A DNA stretch of 64,000 nucleotides from an uncultured Sphingosinicella sp. (GTDB taxonomy: Bacteria; Pseudomonadota; Alphaproteobacteria; Sphingomonadales; Sphingomonadaceae), in NCBI RefSeq assembly GCF_902806315.1, contig NZ_CADCWD010000052.1:1-64000 (forward strand). Reading direction: 5' to 3'. A model generated the notes under the pieces. That model did not search any database, was not told the DNA's origin, and was given only the letters and a program-made list of their open reading frames with translations. The translations under genes and the position numbers were made by a program. Below are positions 28,062-37,654 of the stretch, piece by piece. How positions within the stretch are numbered: position 1 is the first letter of the stretch; each line of letters begins with the position of its first letter.

Positions 28062-29395
28062 CGCTCGCCGCCAAGTTTGTGGACGCGGCCGTGCTTCATG
28101 ACGAAGCCGACATTCTCGAGCAGCCGCACATTCTGCGTCGGATCGCCCTCCACGGCGATAATGTCCGCGTCCTTGCCCGCTTCGATCGTTCCGATCCGGT
28201 CGAGACGGCCAAGCAGGGTGGCGGCGTCGACGGTGGCGGAGCGGATGGCGGCCATGGGCGCCATGCCGTTGCGAACCATGAGCGCGAATTCCTGCGCATT
28301 GTCGCCGTGTCGGCTCACCCCGCTGTCGGTGCCGAACGCGATCTTGATGTTCTCACGCACGGCCCGCGCGAAACTGCGCTCCGCATTTCCGGCCGCTTCA
28401 CGAGCCTTGTCGAATTGCGCCTGGGTGAGAGCGCCCCTCTGCCCGTCCGCAACCGCGGCCGCCGGCGCCACCAAAGTTGGCACATAATAGGCACCGCTCT
28501 GGCGATAGAGGCGGAAGGTCTCGTCGTTGGTGAAGGTGCCGTGCTCGATCGAGTCGACGCCTGCCCTGAGGGCCGCGTTTATGCCGTCGACCCCGTGGGC
28601 GTGAGCGGCAACGCGGCGGCCGAACGACTTGGCCGTCTCGACGATCGCCGCCATCTCGTCCGGCAGCATCTGCTGGTTGAGGCCGCCCGCGACATTGGAA
28701 AGGACGCCGCCGGTCGCGGCGATCTTGATCACCTCGGCGCCTAACGAGATCTGGTCGCGCACGGCCCGCCGACAGTCGGCGGGGCCGTTGCAAGTGTTGA
28801 TCACGCGCTCGGCCTCGATGTGGTAAAGATCGCGATTGAGCCCGTTGCGCGGATCGCTGTGGCCGCCGGAAACGGAAAGCCCCTGGCCGGCCGCGACGAT
28901 CGTCGGCCCCGCAAACATTCCCTGGTTGATCGCGTCGCGCAGCGAGAAGATGAGCCGCGGATTGTTGCCGAGATCGCGCACCGTCGTGAAACCCGCGAGC
29001 AGCGTCCGCCGCGCGTTGACCTGCGCGGTATAGGCTTCGTCCTCATAGTCCCGCACGCTGGCCTGCAGCCGTGCCTGGATGCGGTCATCCAGGCCTCGCA
29101 TGTGAACGTGCATGTCGATCAGGCCCGGCAACACCGTTGCTGCGCGAAGATCCACGACCCGAGCGCCCGGCACATCGACGAAGCCGTCACGCACCTCGCC
29201 GATGCGGTTGCCCCGGACGACGACGCTGGCATTGCGGCGCGGCGTCTGGCCGGGAACAGCGATGAGGGTGCCGGCGTGGATCACGGTCACCACCTCAGCC
29301 TGCGCCGGGGCTGCCGGGGCTGCCGGCGTCTGCGCGAGTGCGGGCGCCGAGAGGGCAAGAGCGGCGGTGGCGGCGAAAAGGCTGGCGAACTTCAT
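28040..29395 (-). CDS. Exported amidohydrolase family protein
   Basis: This 451-residue metal-dependent hydrolase has a signal peptide (FAATAALALSAPALAQ) and a Pro/Ala linker. The N-terminal metal motif is GLIDMHVHMRG. A conserved Lys lies in AEVIKIAATGG, His in RRVAAHAHGVDG and SIEHGTF, and the metal Asp in IAFGTDSGVS. This fits the imidazolonepropionase/prolidase-like branch. The start at 29395 is chosen for the signal sequence. The mature enzyme should be periplasmic. A second, truncated amidohydrolase sits at the right edge of the window. Confidence 0.9.
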   Translation of the reverse strand: MKFASLFAATAALALSAPALAQTPAAPAAPAQAEVVTVIHAGTLIAVPGQTPRRNASVVVRGNRIGEVRDGFVDVPGARVVDLRAATVLPGLIDMHVHMRGLDDRIQARLQASVRDYEDEAYTAQVNARRTLLAGFTTVRDLGNNPRLIFSLRDAINQGMFAGPTIVAAGQGLSVSGGHSDPRNGLNRDLYHIEAERVINTCNGPADCRRAVRDQISLGAEVIKIAATGGVLSNVAGGLNQQMLPDEMAAIVETAKSFGRRVAAHAHGVDGINAALRAGVDSIEHGTFTNDETFRLYRQSGAYYVPTLVAPAAAVADGQRGALTQAQFDKAREAAGNAERSFARAVRENIKIAFGTDSGVSRHGDNAQEFALMVRNGMAPMAAIRSATVDAATLLGRLDRIGTIEAGKDADIIAVEGDPTQNVRLLENVGFVMKHGRVHKLGGERQLSAVD

Positions 29396-29455
29396 GGCAA
29401 TCTTCCCCTGTTCTGTTTGCGACAGGAAAGACGAGCGGGCGCTCCGGTTCAAGCC

Positions 29456-30709
29456 CTAAGCGGCCACTTCCACCGTATGGATCAGCAAACCGACGAGCCC
29501 GCCGACGATCGTGCCGTTGATGCGGATATATTGGAGGTCGCGTCCGACCGCATTTTCGAGCCGGCCGGTGATCGTGCGCGCGTCCCATCCGCGGATCGTG
29601 TCGGAGACGAGGGCGACAATGCCGCTCCCGTAGGCGGCCACAGCCCCGACCACGGCGCGGCGGGCGAAGGTGTTGATCGTCCCCTTGAGTCGCTGATCCT
29701 GCTGAAGCGTCGCGCCGAGCTGGCGCAGGGCGTCGCCGAACTTGCCTGCCATGGTCGCCTCCGGGTCCCGCGCCGCCTTGAGGAGCCCGGCACGCGCTTT
29801 TTCCCAAAGGCCCTCGATCCAGTCTGCGACGGCCTTGTTGCCGATGATCTCGTTCTTCATCTCCTCGACCTTGGCGCGCATCTCGGGGTCGTTCTGCAGC
29901 TTCCAGGCAAGGTCCGCCATCGCCTCCTCGGCCTTGAGGCGGAGCGGGTGATTGGTGTCGATAGCCATGTCGATGGTGAGCTTCCGCAGGCCATCGATGA
30001 TACCGTTGGAGAGGCGCTCGTCGATGCCGGCGAACTTCATCATCCAGTTGGCGCGCTTGCGCACCAGGTCGCGGATCATGTCCTCGTTGGCGTCGAGCGT
30101 GCGGCCTGCCCAGGTGATGATGCCGTCGAGGATCGGGATGTGCCGGTCTTCGTCGATCGCCGCTTCCATGCTCTGGCCGACCATCGGCGAGGCCTCCATC
30201 GCGCGGAGGCGGCTCGCCACCGCACCCTTCACCATCCCGCCCAGCCGCTCCTGATCGAGCGCCTCGAGGATGTTGGCCACCAGCCGGGAGGCGCCCTCGC
30301 GAAGCCGCCCTTCGCCGGGCGGGCTGACAAGGAAGCGCCCGAGCGCGCCCGCGACGTCGATGCCGCGCATTCGCCGGGCGACCACCGAGGGCGTGAGAAA
30401 ATTGTCCTTCAGGAATTGCGCCAGCGTGTTCGCGATGCGGTCCTTGTTCCGGGGGATGATCGCGGTGTGCGGGATCGGGAGGCCGAGCGGGTGGCGGAAG
30501 AGCGCGGTCACCGCGAACCAGTCGGCCAGCCCGCCGACCATCGCAGCTTCGGCAAAGGCGCGGACGAAGCCCCAGGCCGGGTGCACCTCGTCATAGCGTG
30601 AGGCGAGCAGGAACAGCGCGCCCATCGCGACGAGCATGCCGGTCGCGATGACCCGCATCCCGCGAACGCCGCCCTGCGCCGGATTGAAGGCTCTCAACGA
30701 GAGCTTCAC
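29456..30709 (-). CDS. DUF445 family membrane protein
   Basis: This 417-residue protein matches DUF445 (YjiN-like). The N-terminus has a membrane segment (GMLVAMGALFLLASRY), the conserved AEAAMVGGLADWFAVTALFRHPLGLPIPHTAIIP, then long amphipathic helices. A final hydrophobic segment (NGTIVGGLVGLLIHTV) closes it. The family is widespread and poorly understood, probably an inner-membrane protein with a large soluble helical domain. GTG is the start. It lies between the amidohydrolase and the RND pump, all on the minus strand. Confidence 0.88.
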   Translation of the reverse strand: MKLSLRAFNPAQGGVRGMRVIATGMLVAMGALFLLASRYDEVHPAWGFVRAFAEAAMVGGLADWFAVTALFRHPLGLPIPHTAIIPRNKDRIANTLAQFLKDNFLTPSVVARRMRGIDVAGALGRFLVSPPGEGRLREGASRLVANILEALDQERLGGMVKGAVASRLRAMEASPMVGQSMEAAIDEDRHIPILDGIITWAGRTLDANEDMIRDLVRKRANWMMKFAGIDERLSNGIIDGLRKLTIDMAIDTNHPLRLKAEEAMADLAWKLQNDPEMRAKVEEMKNEIIGNKAVADWIEGLWEKARAGLLKAARDPEATMAGKFGDALRQLGATLQQDQRLKGTINTFARRAVVGAVAAYGSGIVALVSDTIRGWDARTITGRLENAVGRDLQYIRINGTIVGGLVGLLIHTVEVAA

Positions 30710-30790
30710 GTGGTCGGGACCAGACGGGGAAACCGGCCGGGCGGCTGGAACAGGCTCATGCCTGCTTCAAATCGCCCGGCCCGCTTTGGT

Positions 30791-33700
30791 TCACTCGGCA
30801 GGCTGGGGGGCGATCCGCCCGCCGCTCGCGTCGGCCGGATCGTAGTTGAGCAGGCGCCTGCGCAGCCACGGGCCCACTCGCTTCTCCACGCCGTCGGCAA
30901 GGCTGAAGCCGGCCGGGACGATGAGCAGGGTCAGCAGGGTCGACAGGATCAGGCCGCCGATCACGACCGTGCCCATCGGCGCGCGCCAGGCGCCGTCGCC
31001 CGAAAGCGAGATCGCGGTGGGCACCATGCCCGCCACCATCGCCACTGTCGTCATCACGATCGGCTGGGCACGCTTGTGGCCCGCATCCATGATCGCCTCG
31101 AACTTCGGAACGCCCTTCTCCATCTCCTCGATCGCGAAATCGATCAGCAGGATCGAGTTCTTTGCGACGATGCCAAACAGCATCAGGATACCGATGAACA
31201 CCGGCATCGAGAGGGGCTGGCCGATGATGAAGAGCGCAATGAGGCCGCCTAAGGGAGCAAGCAGCAGCGAACTCATGTTCACGAGCGGCGACATGAAGCG
31301 CTTGTAGAGCAGCACCAGCACCGCGAACACGAGCAGAGTGCCCGAGCCGAGCGCGATCATGAAGCTCTGGAACATCTCCGCTTGCCACTCATCCTCACCG
31401 AAGGGCGCATTCGAAACACCGAGCGGGAGGTTCGCCATGGTCGGCAGCGCGTTGATCGCCTTCATCGCGTCGCTCTTGATCACGCCCGGCGCCAGGTCGG
31501 CCCCGACGAAGATGCGGCGGTTCTGGTTGTAGCGCTGGATCGTCGTGGGACCCGAGCCGAAGCTGATCTGTGCGATCCGGCTCAAGGGCACGCTGCCGCC
31601 GCTCGCCGTCGGAACCGGGAGGTTCTCGATCGTCGACAGATCACGCCGCGAGGTCTCGGGCAGCATCACGCGGATCGGCACCTGCCGGTCCGAGAGCGAG
31701 AACTTCGCGCTGTTCTGGTCGATGTCGCCCATGGTGGCGATGCGGATCGTCTGGCTCAGCGCCGCCGTCGTGACGCCCATCTGCGACGCCAGGTCCAGCC
31801 GGGGCGTGATGAGGAGCTCGGGCCGGCGCATGTCGGCATTGATGCGCGGCGCGCGGACCTCCTTGAGCCGGCTCATCTCCTCGACTAGCTTGCTGGCAGT
31901 GTCGTGGAGCAGCACTGGATTCGAGCCCGAAAGCATGACCGAGATGTCGCGACCGGTGCCGCCCCCGCCGCTCTGCGACTGGAAGTTGACGCGCGCATCG
32001 GCAATCTGGGCCAGGCGAGGCGCGATCTGCCGCTCATATTCGATGCTGGTGCGCGCGCGGTCCTTCTTCAGCGTGATGAAGATATTGGCGTTGCCCTCGC
32101 GGATGCTTTCGAGCGCGTTGAGGGTCTCCGGCTGCTCGTTGATGATCGCCGCAACCCTTCCGGTCACAAGCTCGGTCTGCTGGATCGTGGTACCCGGCAC
32201 CATTTCGATGCTGATGCGGCTGAAATCCGAGTTGGTGGTCGGGAAGAACTGGCTGGGGAGCACCATGAACATGCCGATGGTTGCGGCAAAAGCAGCCGCG
32301 CCGATGCCCACGATCCACAGGCGGTGGTCGCGAATTCTGCTCAGCCACCGGCGACCAGGTCCGAAGCTGCGGTCGCGGATCACCTTGCTCGTGTCGAGCG
32401 ACCAGCGGAGCACGCCCATATAGCGGTCCATCATCCAGCCCTCGCCATGGCTCGCGGAGCCGTGCGCCTTGAGGAAATAGGCCGCGATCATCGGCGTGAT
32501 CATGCGGGCGACCGCGAGGCTGACGAGAACGGATACGACAACGGTCATGCCGAAGTTCTTGAAGAACTGGCCCGATACGCCCGGCATCATTCCCACCGGC
32601 AGAAACACCGCGACGATGGAGAATGTGGTCGCGACGACCGCCAGGCCGATCTCGTCGGCCGCATCGATCGAGGCCTCATAGGCGCTCTTGCCCATGCGCA
32701 TGTGCCGGACGATGTTCTCGATCTCCACGATCGCATCGTCGACCAGCACGCCGGCCACCAGGCCAAGTGCAAGCAGCGACAGCGAATTGAGGGTGAACCC
32801 CATCAAATCCATGAACCAGAAGGTCGGGATCGCCGAAAGCGGGATGGCGAGCGCGGAAATCAAGGTCGCGCGCCAGTCCCGAAGGAAGAGGAACACGACG
32901 ATGACCGCGAGCACGGCACCTTCGATCATGGCGAGCATCGAGCTCGCATATTGGCTCTTGGTGTAATCGACGCTGGTGAAGAGCTGGGTGAACTCGACAC
33001 CGGGATTCTGCTTCTCGATCTCGTCGAGAACCTTCACCGCCTCGTCATAGACGGTAACGTCGGAAGCGCCCTTTGCGCGCGACATCGAGAAGTTGACGAC
33101 CTGCTTGCCGCGCACCTTGCCGATGCGGCGCTGCTCGCCATAGCTGTCGGTGACCGTGGCGACGTCCGCGAGCTGGACCGTGCGTCCGCCGCCCAGCGAG
33201 ATCTGCGTCTGGGAGAGCTCGTAAGCATCCGCCGCGTTGCCGAGCACGCGCACCGACTGGCGGGAGCCGGCGATCTCCGAGCGTCCCCCCGCGGCATTCA
33301 TGTTCATCTGGCGAAGCGCCGCGTTCACCTGCGCCGCGGTGACGCCGAGCGACTGCATTCGCGCAGGATCGAGGATCACGCGGATCTCCCGGTCGACGCC
33401 GCCGTTGCGCTCGGCCTTGGCCATGCCTTCGATGGCGAGAAGACGCTTGGCGACCGTGTCGTCGACGAACCAGCTCAACTGCTCGATCGTCATGTCGGGA
33501 GCGCTGACCGCGAAATAGGCGATCGGCTGGCTGGAGGTCGTCTCCTTCTGGATGAAGGGCTCCAGGATGCCGTCGGGAAGCTCACCGCGAACCTGATCGA
33601 TCGCGTTCTTCACCTCGTTCACGGACTGGTTGATGTCGGTGCCGATCTCGAACTCGACGACGGTGGTCGAGGAGCCTTCGTTGGCGGTCGAGCTGATGCT

Positions 33701-33943
33701 GCGCACGCCAGGCAAGGTGCGAACCGAGGATTCGACGATCTGGGTGATCTGGTTCTCGATCTCGGTCGGCGCGGCGCCCGGCTGGGAGATGGACGCGATG
33801 ACGACTGGGAATTCGATGTCAGGATTGTCCTGAACATCCATGCGCATGAAGCTGACGATGCCGGCCAGCGTCAGCCCGATGAACAGCACGATCGGAACCA
33901 CGGGGTTGCGGATCGACCAGGCAGAGATGTTCTTGAAGTTCAT
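30791..33943 (-). CDS. RND efflux pump permease (HAE1 family)
   Basis: This 1050-residue inner-membrane pump belongs to the AcrB/MexB superfamily. The start SAWSIRNPVVPIVLFIGLTLAGIVSFMRM is the first membrane helix. Helix 4 carries LVAGVLVDDAIVEIENIVRHM with the proton-relay Asp pair. The large periplasmic loops contain the porter domains, for example QSVNEVKNAIDQVRGELPDG. It expels hydrophobic compounds using proton influx together with the adaptor encoded 24 bp upstream. No outer-membrane TolC gene or local regulator is seen. Substrates cannot be read from sequence. Confidence 0.93.
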   Translation of the reverse strand: MNFKNISAWSIRNPVVPIVLFIGLTLAGIVSFMRMDVQDNPDIEFPVVIASISQPGAAPTEIENQITQIVESSVRTLPGVRSISSTANEGSSTTVVEFEIGTDINQSVNEVKNAIDQVRGELPDGILEPFIQKETTSSQPIAYFAVSAPDMTIEQLSWFVDDTVAKRLLAIEGMAKAERNGGVDREIRVILDPARMQSLGVTAAQVNAALRQMNMNAAGGRSEIAGSRQSVRVLGNAADAYELSQTQISLGGGRTVQLADVATVTDSYGEQRRIGKVRGKQVVNFSMSRAKGASDVTVYDEAVKVLDEIEKQNPGVEFTQLFTSVDYTKSQYASSMLAMIEGAVLAVIVVFLFLRDWRATLISALAIPLSAIPTFWFMDLMGFTLNSLSLLALGLVAGVLVDDAIVEIENIVRHMRMGKSAYEASIDAADEIGLAVVATTFSIVAVFLPVGMMPGVSGQFFKNFGMTVVVSVLVSLAVARMITPMIAAYFLKAHGSASHGEGWMMDRYMGVLRWSLDTSKVIRDRSFGPGRRWLSRIRDHRLWIVGIGAAAFAATIGMFMVLPSQFFPTTNSDFSRISIEMVPGTTIQQTELVTGRVAAIINEQPETLNALESIREGNANIFITLKKDRARTSIEYERQIAPRLAQIADARVNFQSQSGGGGTGRDISVMLSGSNPVLLHDTASKLVEEMSRLKEVRAPRINADMRRPELLITPRLDLASQMGVTTAALSQTIRIATMGDIDQNSAKFSLSDRQVPIRVMLPETSRRDLSTIENLPVPTASGGSVPLSRIAQISFGSGPTTIQRYNQNRRIFVGADLAPGVIKSDAMKAINALPTMANLPLGVSNAPFGEDEWQAEMFQSFMIALGSGTLLVFAVLVLLYKRFMSPLVNMSSLLLAPLGGLIALFIIGQPLSMPVFIGILMLFGIVAKNSILLIDFAIEEMEKGVPKFEAIMDAGHKRAQPIVMTTVAMVAGMVPTAISLSGDGAWRAPMGTVVIGGLILSTLLTLLIVPAGFSLADGVEKRVGPWLRRRLLNYDPADASGGRIAPQPAE

Positions 33944-33967
33944 GCGCTTAGTCCAATTCTATCCTGG

Positions 33968-35182
33968 TCAGATCTTCTGCCGCTGGGGCCGCACGGTCTC
34001 GCCGGGATTCAGGAACCCGCCGGCGCGCAGCACGACGCGCTCGGTGCCGTTCAGGCCCTCGACCACCGCAATGCCGCGGGGAGTGACCGCACCGGTTCTC
34101 ACCGCGCGGCGGTCGACCTTGTTGTTGCTGGCGACGACGAACACGTAATTGCCCTTGTCGTCGCTGAGGATCGCGGATTCCGGAAGCACCGGCGCCTGCT
34201 GAGAGCCCGACACGATGTTCACCGAAGCGAAGCCGCCGGGACGCAGGGCGCGGTCGTAGGACAAGGCCACGCGGGCGACGCCCTGGCGGCTCTGCTCGTT
34301 GATGATCGGCGAGATTTGCCACACCGTCCCGGTGAAGCTCTGAGTCGTTCCCACCGGCGTCACCACCGCGCGCGAGCCGACCGGCACCGCGGCCAGGTCG
34401 GATTCGCTGAGCTGAGCCAGCAGCTCCATCTCACCGCCCCGCGCCATTCTGAAGAGCGCTCCGGATCCGCTGCTCACCACCTGGCCGGGCTCGACGTTGC
34501 GGTCGAGAACGAGGCCGGCGGCCGGTGCGCGGATGCTGAGGCGCCCGATTCGCGCGCGGGTCTCGCCGAGGCTGGCCTGGGCGACTCTAACGCGTGCGTT
34601 GGCAGCGTCGCGTGCCGCGATCCGGCGCTCAACATCGGCCTTGGAAACGAAGCCTCGCGAGACTAGTGCCTGGGCGCGGTCCAGCTCCTGCTGGGCAAGG
34701 CGCGCATCGGCGCGGGCGACCTCGATCTGTGCGGCGAGCTGCTGCGCCTGCTGCGACTGAACGGACCTCTCTATCACCGCCAGCGTCTGCCCGGCACCGA
34801 CCCACTGACCCGGCTGAACCAGCACCGACGCGACCATTCCGCCTTCGCCCGCCACTCCGACGGGCATGTCCACCCGCGCGGCCAGCGTCCCGGTCGCTGC
34901 GATCGCTCGCTCGACCGACTGGCGGCCCGGCACCACGACCGTGACCGCCGGGGCGGCCGCGGCCCCGCCCTTGGTGGCGCCGGCCGGAGCCGCAGCCTTC
35001 TCGGCGCCATCCGCCCGGCCGAAGAGGAAGTAAGCGGCAAGGAGAATCGCCGCGACCAGGACCGCACCGATGATGAACGCTCGGCGCTTACGGCGCCGCT
35101 GCGCGATCAGCACATCATCGACGGCTCCCCCCTCGAGAGAGTCGCGACGCCAGCCAGCCGTTTCGAAGTTCATCGTCTTCAT
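33968..35182 (-). CDS. RND efflux periplasmic adaptor (membrane fusion protein)
   Basis: This protein of about 404 residues has one N-terminal membrane helix (RRAFIIGAVLVAAILLAAYFLFG). The lipoyl half-motifs GGMVASVLVQPGQWVGAGQTLAVI and APAAGLVLDRNVEPGQVVSSG flank a helical hairpin. A beta-barrel and membrane-proximal domain follow. It bridges the RND pump and an outer-membrane channel. ATG 35182 follows a GGGGAAG Shine-Dalgarno-like site; ATG 35173 is an alternative. It is the first gene of the two-gene pump operon. Confidence 0.92.
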   Translation of the reverse strand: MKTMNFETAGWRRDSLEGGAVDDVLIAQRRRKRRAFIIGAVLVAAILLAAYFLFGRADGAEKAAAPAGATKGGAAAAPAVTVVVPGRQSVERAIAATGTLAARVDMPVGVAGEGGMVASVLVQPGQWVGAGQTLAVIERSVQSQQAQQLAAQIEVARADARLAQQELDRAQALVSRGFVSKADVERRIAARDAANARVRVAQASLGETRARIGRLSIRAPAAGLVLDRNVEPGQVVSSGSGALFRMARGGEMELLAQLSESDLAAVPVGSRAVVTPVGTTQSFTGTVWQISPIINEQSRQGVARVALSYDRALRPGGFASVNIVSGSQQAPVLPESAILSDDKGNYVFVVASNNKVDRRAVRTGAVTPRGIAVVEGLNGTERVVLRAGGFLNPGETVRPQRQKI

Positions 35183-35236
35183 CTTCCCCAAACACCGCCC
35201 GATAGACTGCACGACGGGAGCGCCGCATCGGCAACT

Positions 35237-35265
35237 GTATTACGAGAATAAGTCACCGGGCTCAA
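35237..35265 (-). promoter_or_regulatory. Candidate sigma-70 promoter of the RND operon
   Basis: On the minus strand TTGAGC is followed after 17 bases by TAATAC, about 55 bases before the adaptor ATG. The surroundings are AT-richer than average. Confidence 0.45.
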
Positions 35266-35405
35266 GTCAATAAATGTCAGCGTCCCTGCCCCAGCCCAGC
35301 CGTAGCCTAAAAAGGAGCCTTTTTCCACGGAAAGCGCTCTGGCATCGACAAACGCCATGCCGTTCGCTTCCGAACGGAGATGGGAAGCGAGGGAGAGAAG
35401 GTCAA

Positions 35406-35672
35406 ATGCTTGGAACCTATGGATTTCTCGGATGGATCATCATCGGCGGCCTGGCCGGCGGTCTCGCCAAGCTGATCATGCCGGGCAAGGATCCGGGCGG
35501 CTGCCTCGTTACCATCGTGCTCGGCATCGCGGGTGCGCTGCTCGCCGGCTTCGTCGGCAATGCGATCGGCTGGTATCACCAGGGCCAGGCTGGCGGCTTC
35601 ATCGCGGCGACTCTTGGCGCCTTCATCATCCTCCTGCTCTACCGGATGCTGGTGCGTCGCCGGCGCAGATAA
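35406..35672 (+). CDS. GlsB/YeaQ/YmgE family stress-response membrane protein
   Basis: This 88-residue protein has the family pattern FLGWIIIGGLAGGLAKLIMPGKDPGGCLVTIVLGIAGALLAGFVG and a final helix followed by RRRRR. Three short membrane helices with GxxxG patterns are visible. Family members are induced by stress or stationary phase, but their molecular role is unknown. ATG 35406 has a good purine-rich site upstream (GGGAGAGAAGG); the track ORF adds 44 residues. The leader contains an AAAAAGG-AG-CCTTTTT hairpin (about 35311-35326). Confidence 0.9.
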   Translation: MLGTYGFLGWIIIGGLAGGLAKLIMPGKDPGGCLVTIVLGIAGALLAGFVGNAIGWYHQGQAGGFIAATLGAFIILLLYRMLVRRRRR

Positions 35673-35745
35673 GGGCGGCACGTTCAGCAAGCGTGCAGCC
35701 GCGAAGGTGTTCTGCTCCCGAAACGAACAGCATGCGAGGAGCAAG

Positions 35746-36039
35746 ATGAAGACAGTTTTGGTGGCATCTCTGGTGGCGCTCGCTCTCCCCGTAAACGCCG
35801 TCGAGCACTCCTTTGAGCGATCGAAACTTCGTGCTGGCCCCTGTGCCAAAAGAATCGTCCATCAGCGGATCGCTGGTCGCGGTCACCCCGCACAGCTCGC
35901 CCGCTGGAGAAACGTCGGCTCTATACGCCGCGAAGTCAGGCGACGGCTGCGGCACCCGGTAAGATCCGTCCTCCTCGCGTGTGATCACGTTGAGCTGATC
36001 GAGAGGGGCTCCCGCGGAAAGCCCGAAAGGCGCACCTAG
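35746..36039 (+). pseudogene. Orphan signal-peptide start joined to foreign sequence
   Basis: A good ribosome site (GAGGAGCAAG) precedes ATG, giving a convincing signal peptide MKTVLVASLVALALPVNAVE. From about residue 22 the frame becomes Arg-rich and unlike any protein, because it runs antisense to the gene piece at 35782-36114. This looks like the 5' end of an exported-protein gene cut off by a deletion or rearrangement. A genuine 97-residue chimera cannot be excluded. Confidence 0.35.
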
Positions 36040-36114
36040 GGCGACAGGAGGTGGAGCTTCGAGCGGAGCATTCAGAAGCTGCGCGGCCATCAAGATGAAA
36101 GCAGTCTCGAACAT
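35782..36114 (-). pseudogene. N-terminal fragment of an exported unknown protein
   Basis: The minus-strand frame begins MFETAFILMAAQLLNAP, a short signal-like segment, and carries about 110 natural-looking residues: SAGAPLDQLNVITREEDGSY, DFAAYRADVSPAGELCGVTA and FRSLKGVLDGVYGES. After that the frame continues to 35626 with a Cys/Arg-rich stretch that looks random. The gene therefore seems truncated at the point where the opposite-strand signal-peptide fragment begins. Function unknown. Confidence 0.4.
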
Positions 36115-36277
36115 TGATGTTGAGACGATAAGGCGCAATCCCGGTACAACCAAGCGGGTCTAACGCCGTCAGGCTCTCGGAAATGAGCTCGCAGGCACGG
36201 GTATGGGGCAGGATATCTCTGCCGTCTCTTCTGAAGCAGGGCGCGGGCCGAGTTAGGGAGGCAATGAAACCAGCCGC

Positions 36278-36306
36278 TTGACATCGGGGCTGCCACCCCG
36301 CCTTAG
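36278..36306 (+). promoter_or_regulatory. Possible promoter with palindromic spacer before the sugar dehydrogenase
   Basis: A perfect TTGACA at 36278-36283 is followed after 17 bases by a weak CCTTAG. The spacer contains the inverted repeat CGGGG-N6-CCCCG, a possible operator. The GTG start lies 40 bp downstream. Confidence 0.3.
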
Positions 36307-36346
36307 CCCGGCCGAATTCTTCTCCAGATAACTAAGGCTTTCGAAC

Positions 36347-37618
36347 GTGACCAACAGCGAGCGCATCGTCGTCGTGGGCCTTGGCTATGTCGGCCTTCCG
36401 CTGGCGGTTGCATTGGCGCGAAGCTTCGACGTGCTTGGGCTGGATATCGACACCCGGCGGGTCGCCGAGCTTCGCGGCGGGCTCGACCGGACCCGAGAGG
36501 TTGAGCCGGAAAACCTCGCGGCGTCGTTGTTGCGCTACACGAGCGAGGCTTCGGATTGCGCCGGCGCCGATATCTACATCGTGACGGTGCCGACACCCGT
36601 CGACGCCGATAATCAGCCCGACTTGCGGCCGCTGATCGGCGCCACCGAAGCAGTTGCCGCGATGCTTCATGGAGCAAGGGCGCCCATCATCGTCTACGAG
36701 AGCACGGTCTATCCGGGTGTGACCGAGGACATCTGCGGCCCGCTGATCGAGCGCCTTTCCGGCCTCACGCGCGGCAAGGACTTCTTTCTCGGCTACTCTC
36801 CCGAGCGCATCAATCCCGGCGACCGCGAGCATACTGTGGATCGGATCGTCAAAGTCGTTGCGGGAGAGAATGAGGAGGTTACCGGCCGCCTTGCCTCGAT
36901 GTACGGAACGGTGACGAGCGCCGGGACTTTCCGCGCCCGGTCGATCAAGGCCGCGGAAGCCGCCAAGGTGATCGAGAACGCGCAGCGCGACATCAACATC
37001 GCCTTCATGAACGAGATCACCCAGATCTTCTCCCGGATGAACATCTCCATCTGGGATGTTCTGGAGGCGGCCGGCACCAAGTGGAACTTCCTGAGGTTCC
37101 AGCCCGGCTTGGTCGGGGGACACTGTATCGGGGTCGATCCCTATTATCTCAGCTACCGGGCCCAGCAGCTCGGCCAGGATCCGCACGTCATCCTCGCCGG
37201 TCGCTCGACGAACGATTCCATGGGCGCTTGGGTCGCGGACCAGCTCCATGCCCGTCGCGGCAAGGCAGGCACCGCTCTTGTGATGGGGCTTTCGTTCAAG
37301 GAAAACGTTCCGGATCTCCGCAACAGCCGCGTGATCGATGTTATCCGGCGGCTTGAGGAGCTCGGCCACAGCATCACCGTTCATGACCCGCTCGCCGACG
37401 CAGCCGAGGCCATGCACGAATACGGCGTCGAGCTTGCGACGGACGGGCTTCAGGGCAAATACGACATGGTGGTCGTGGCGGTGCCGCACTCAACCTACGG
37501 AACGCTGCCCGACGCGCAGATCGGGGCCTTGATCGCGGAGGGCGGTCTGCTTGCCGACCTTAAGAACCTCTATGCCAGCCGGCCGCTCCCCGCGGGGGTC
37601 GATCGCTGGACTTTGTAG
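36347..37618 (+). CDS. UDP-sugar 6-dehydrogenase (nucleotide sugar dehydrogenase, TviB/WbpA type)
   Basis: This 423-residue enzyme oxidises a UDP-hexose or UDP-N-acetylhexosamine to the uronic acid. The NAD site is IVVVGLGYVGLPLAVALA, the central domain has STVYPGVTEDI and IKAAEAAKVIENAQRDINIAFMNE, and the catalytic Cys lies in VGGHCIGVDPYYL. The latter form and the KWNFLRFQPG context fit UDP-HexNAc dehydrogenases more than UDP-glucose dehydrogenases. It starts with GTG. No polysaccharide cluster surrounds it, so it probably serves a pathway encoded elsewhere. Confidence 0.9.
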   Translation: MTNSERIVVVGLGYVGLPLAVALARSFDVLGLDIDTRRVAELRGGLDRTREVEPENLAASLLRYTSEASDCAGADIYIVTVPTPVDADNQPDLRPLIGATEAVAAMLHGARAPIIVYESTVYPGVTEDICGPLIERLSGLTRGKDFFLGYSPERINPGDREHTVDRIVKVVAGENEEVTGRLASMYGTVTSAGTFRARSIKAAEAAKVIENAQRDINIAFMNEITQIFSRMNISIWDVLEAAGTKWNFLRFQPGLVGGHCIGVDPYYLSYRAQQLGQDPHVILAGRSTNDSMGAWVADQLHARRGKAGTALVMGLSFKENVPDLRNSRVIDVIRRLEELGHSITVHDPLADAAEAMHEYGVELATDGLQGKYDMVVVAVPHSTYGTLPDAQIGALIAEGGLLADLKNLYASRPLPAGVDRWTL

Positions 37619-37654
37619 TAACGGAGGACACGGCGTCCTAAACTCAATCCCGGA

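Noticed and set aside
31904-34666. 920-residue plus-strand ORF opposite the RND permease and adaptor
   Set aside because: The opposite strand encodes a complete RND pump with intact motifs; the plus frame shows only His/Asp/Arg-rich noise.
35406-35672. EcfG promoter for the GlsB-like gene
   Set aside because: No GGAAC-N16/17-CGTT pattern was found in the 220-bp upstream region.
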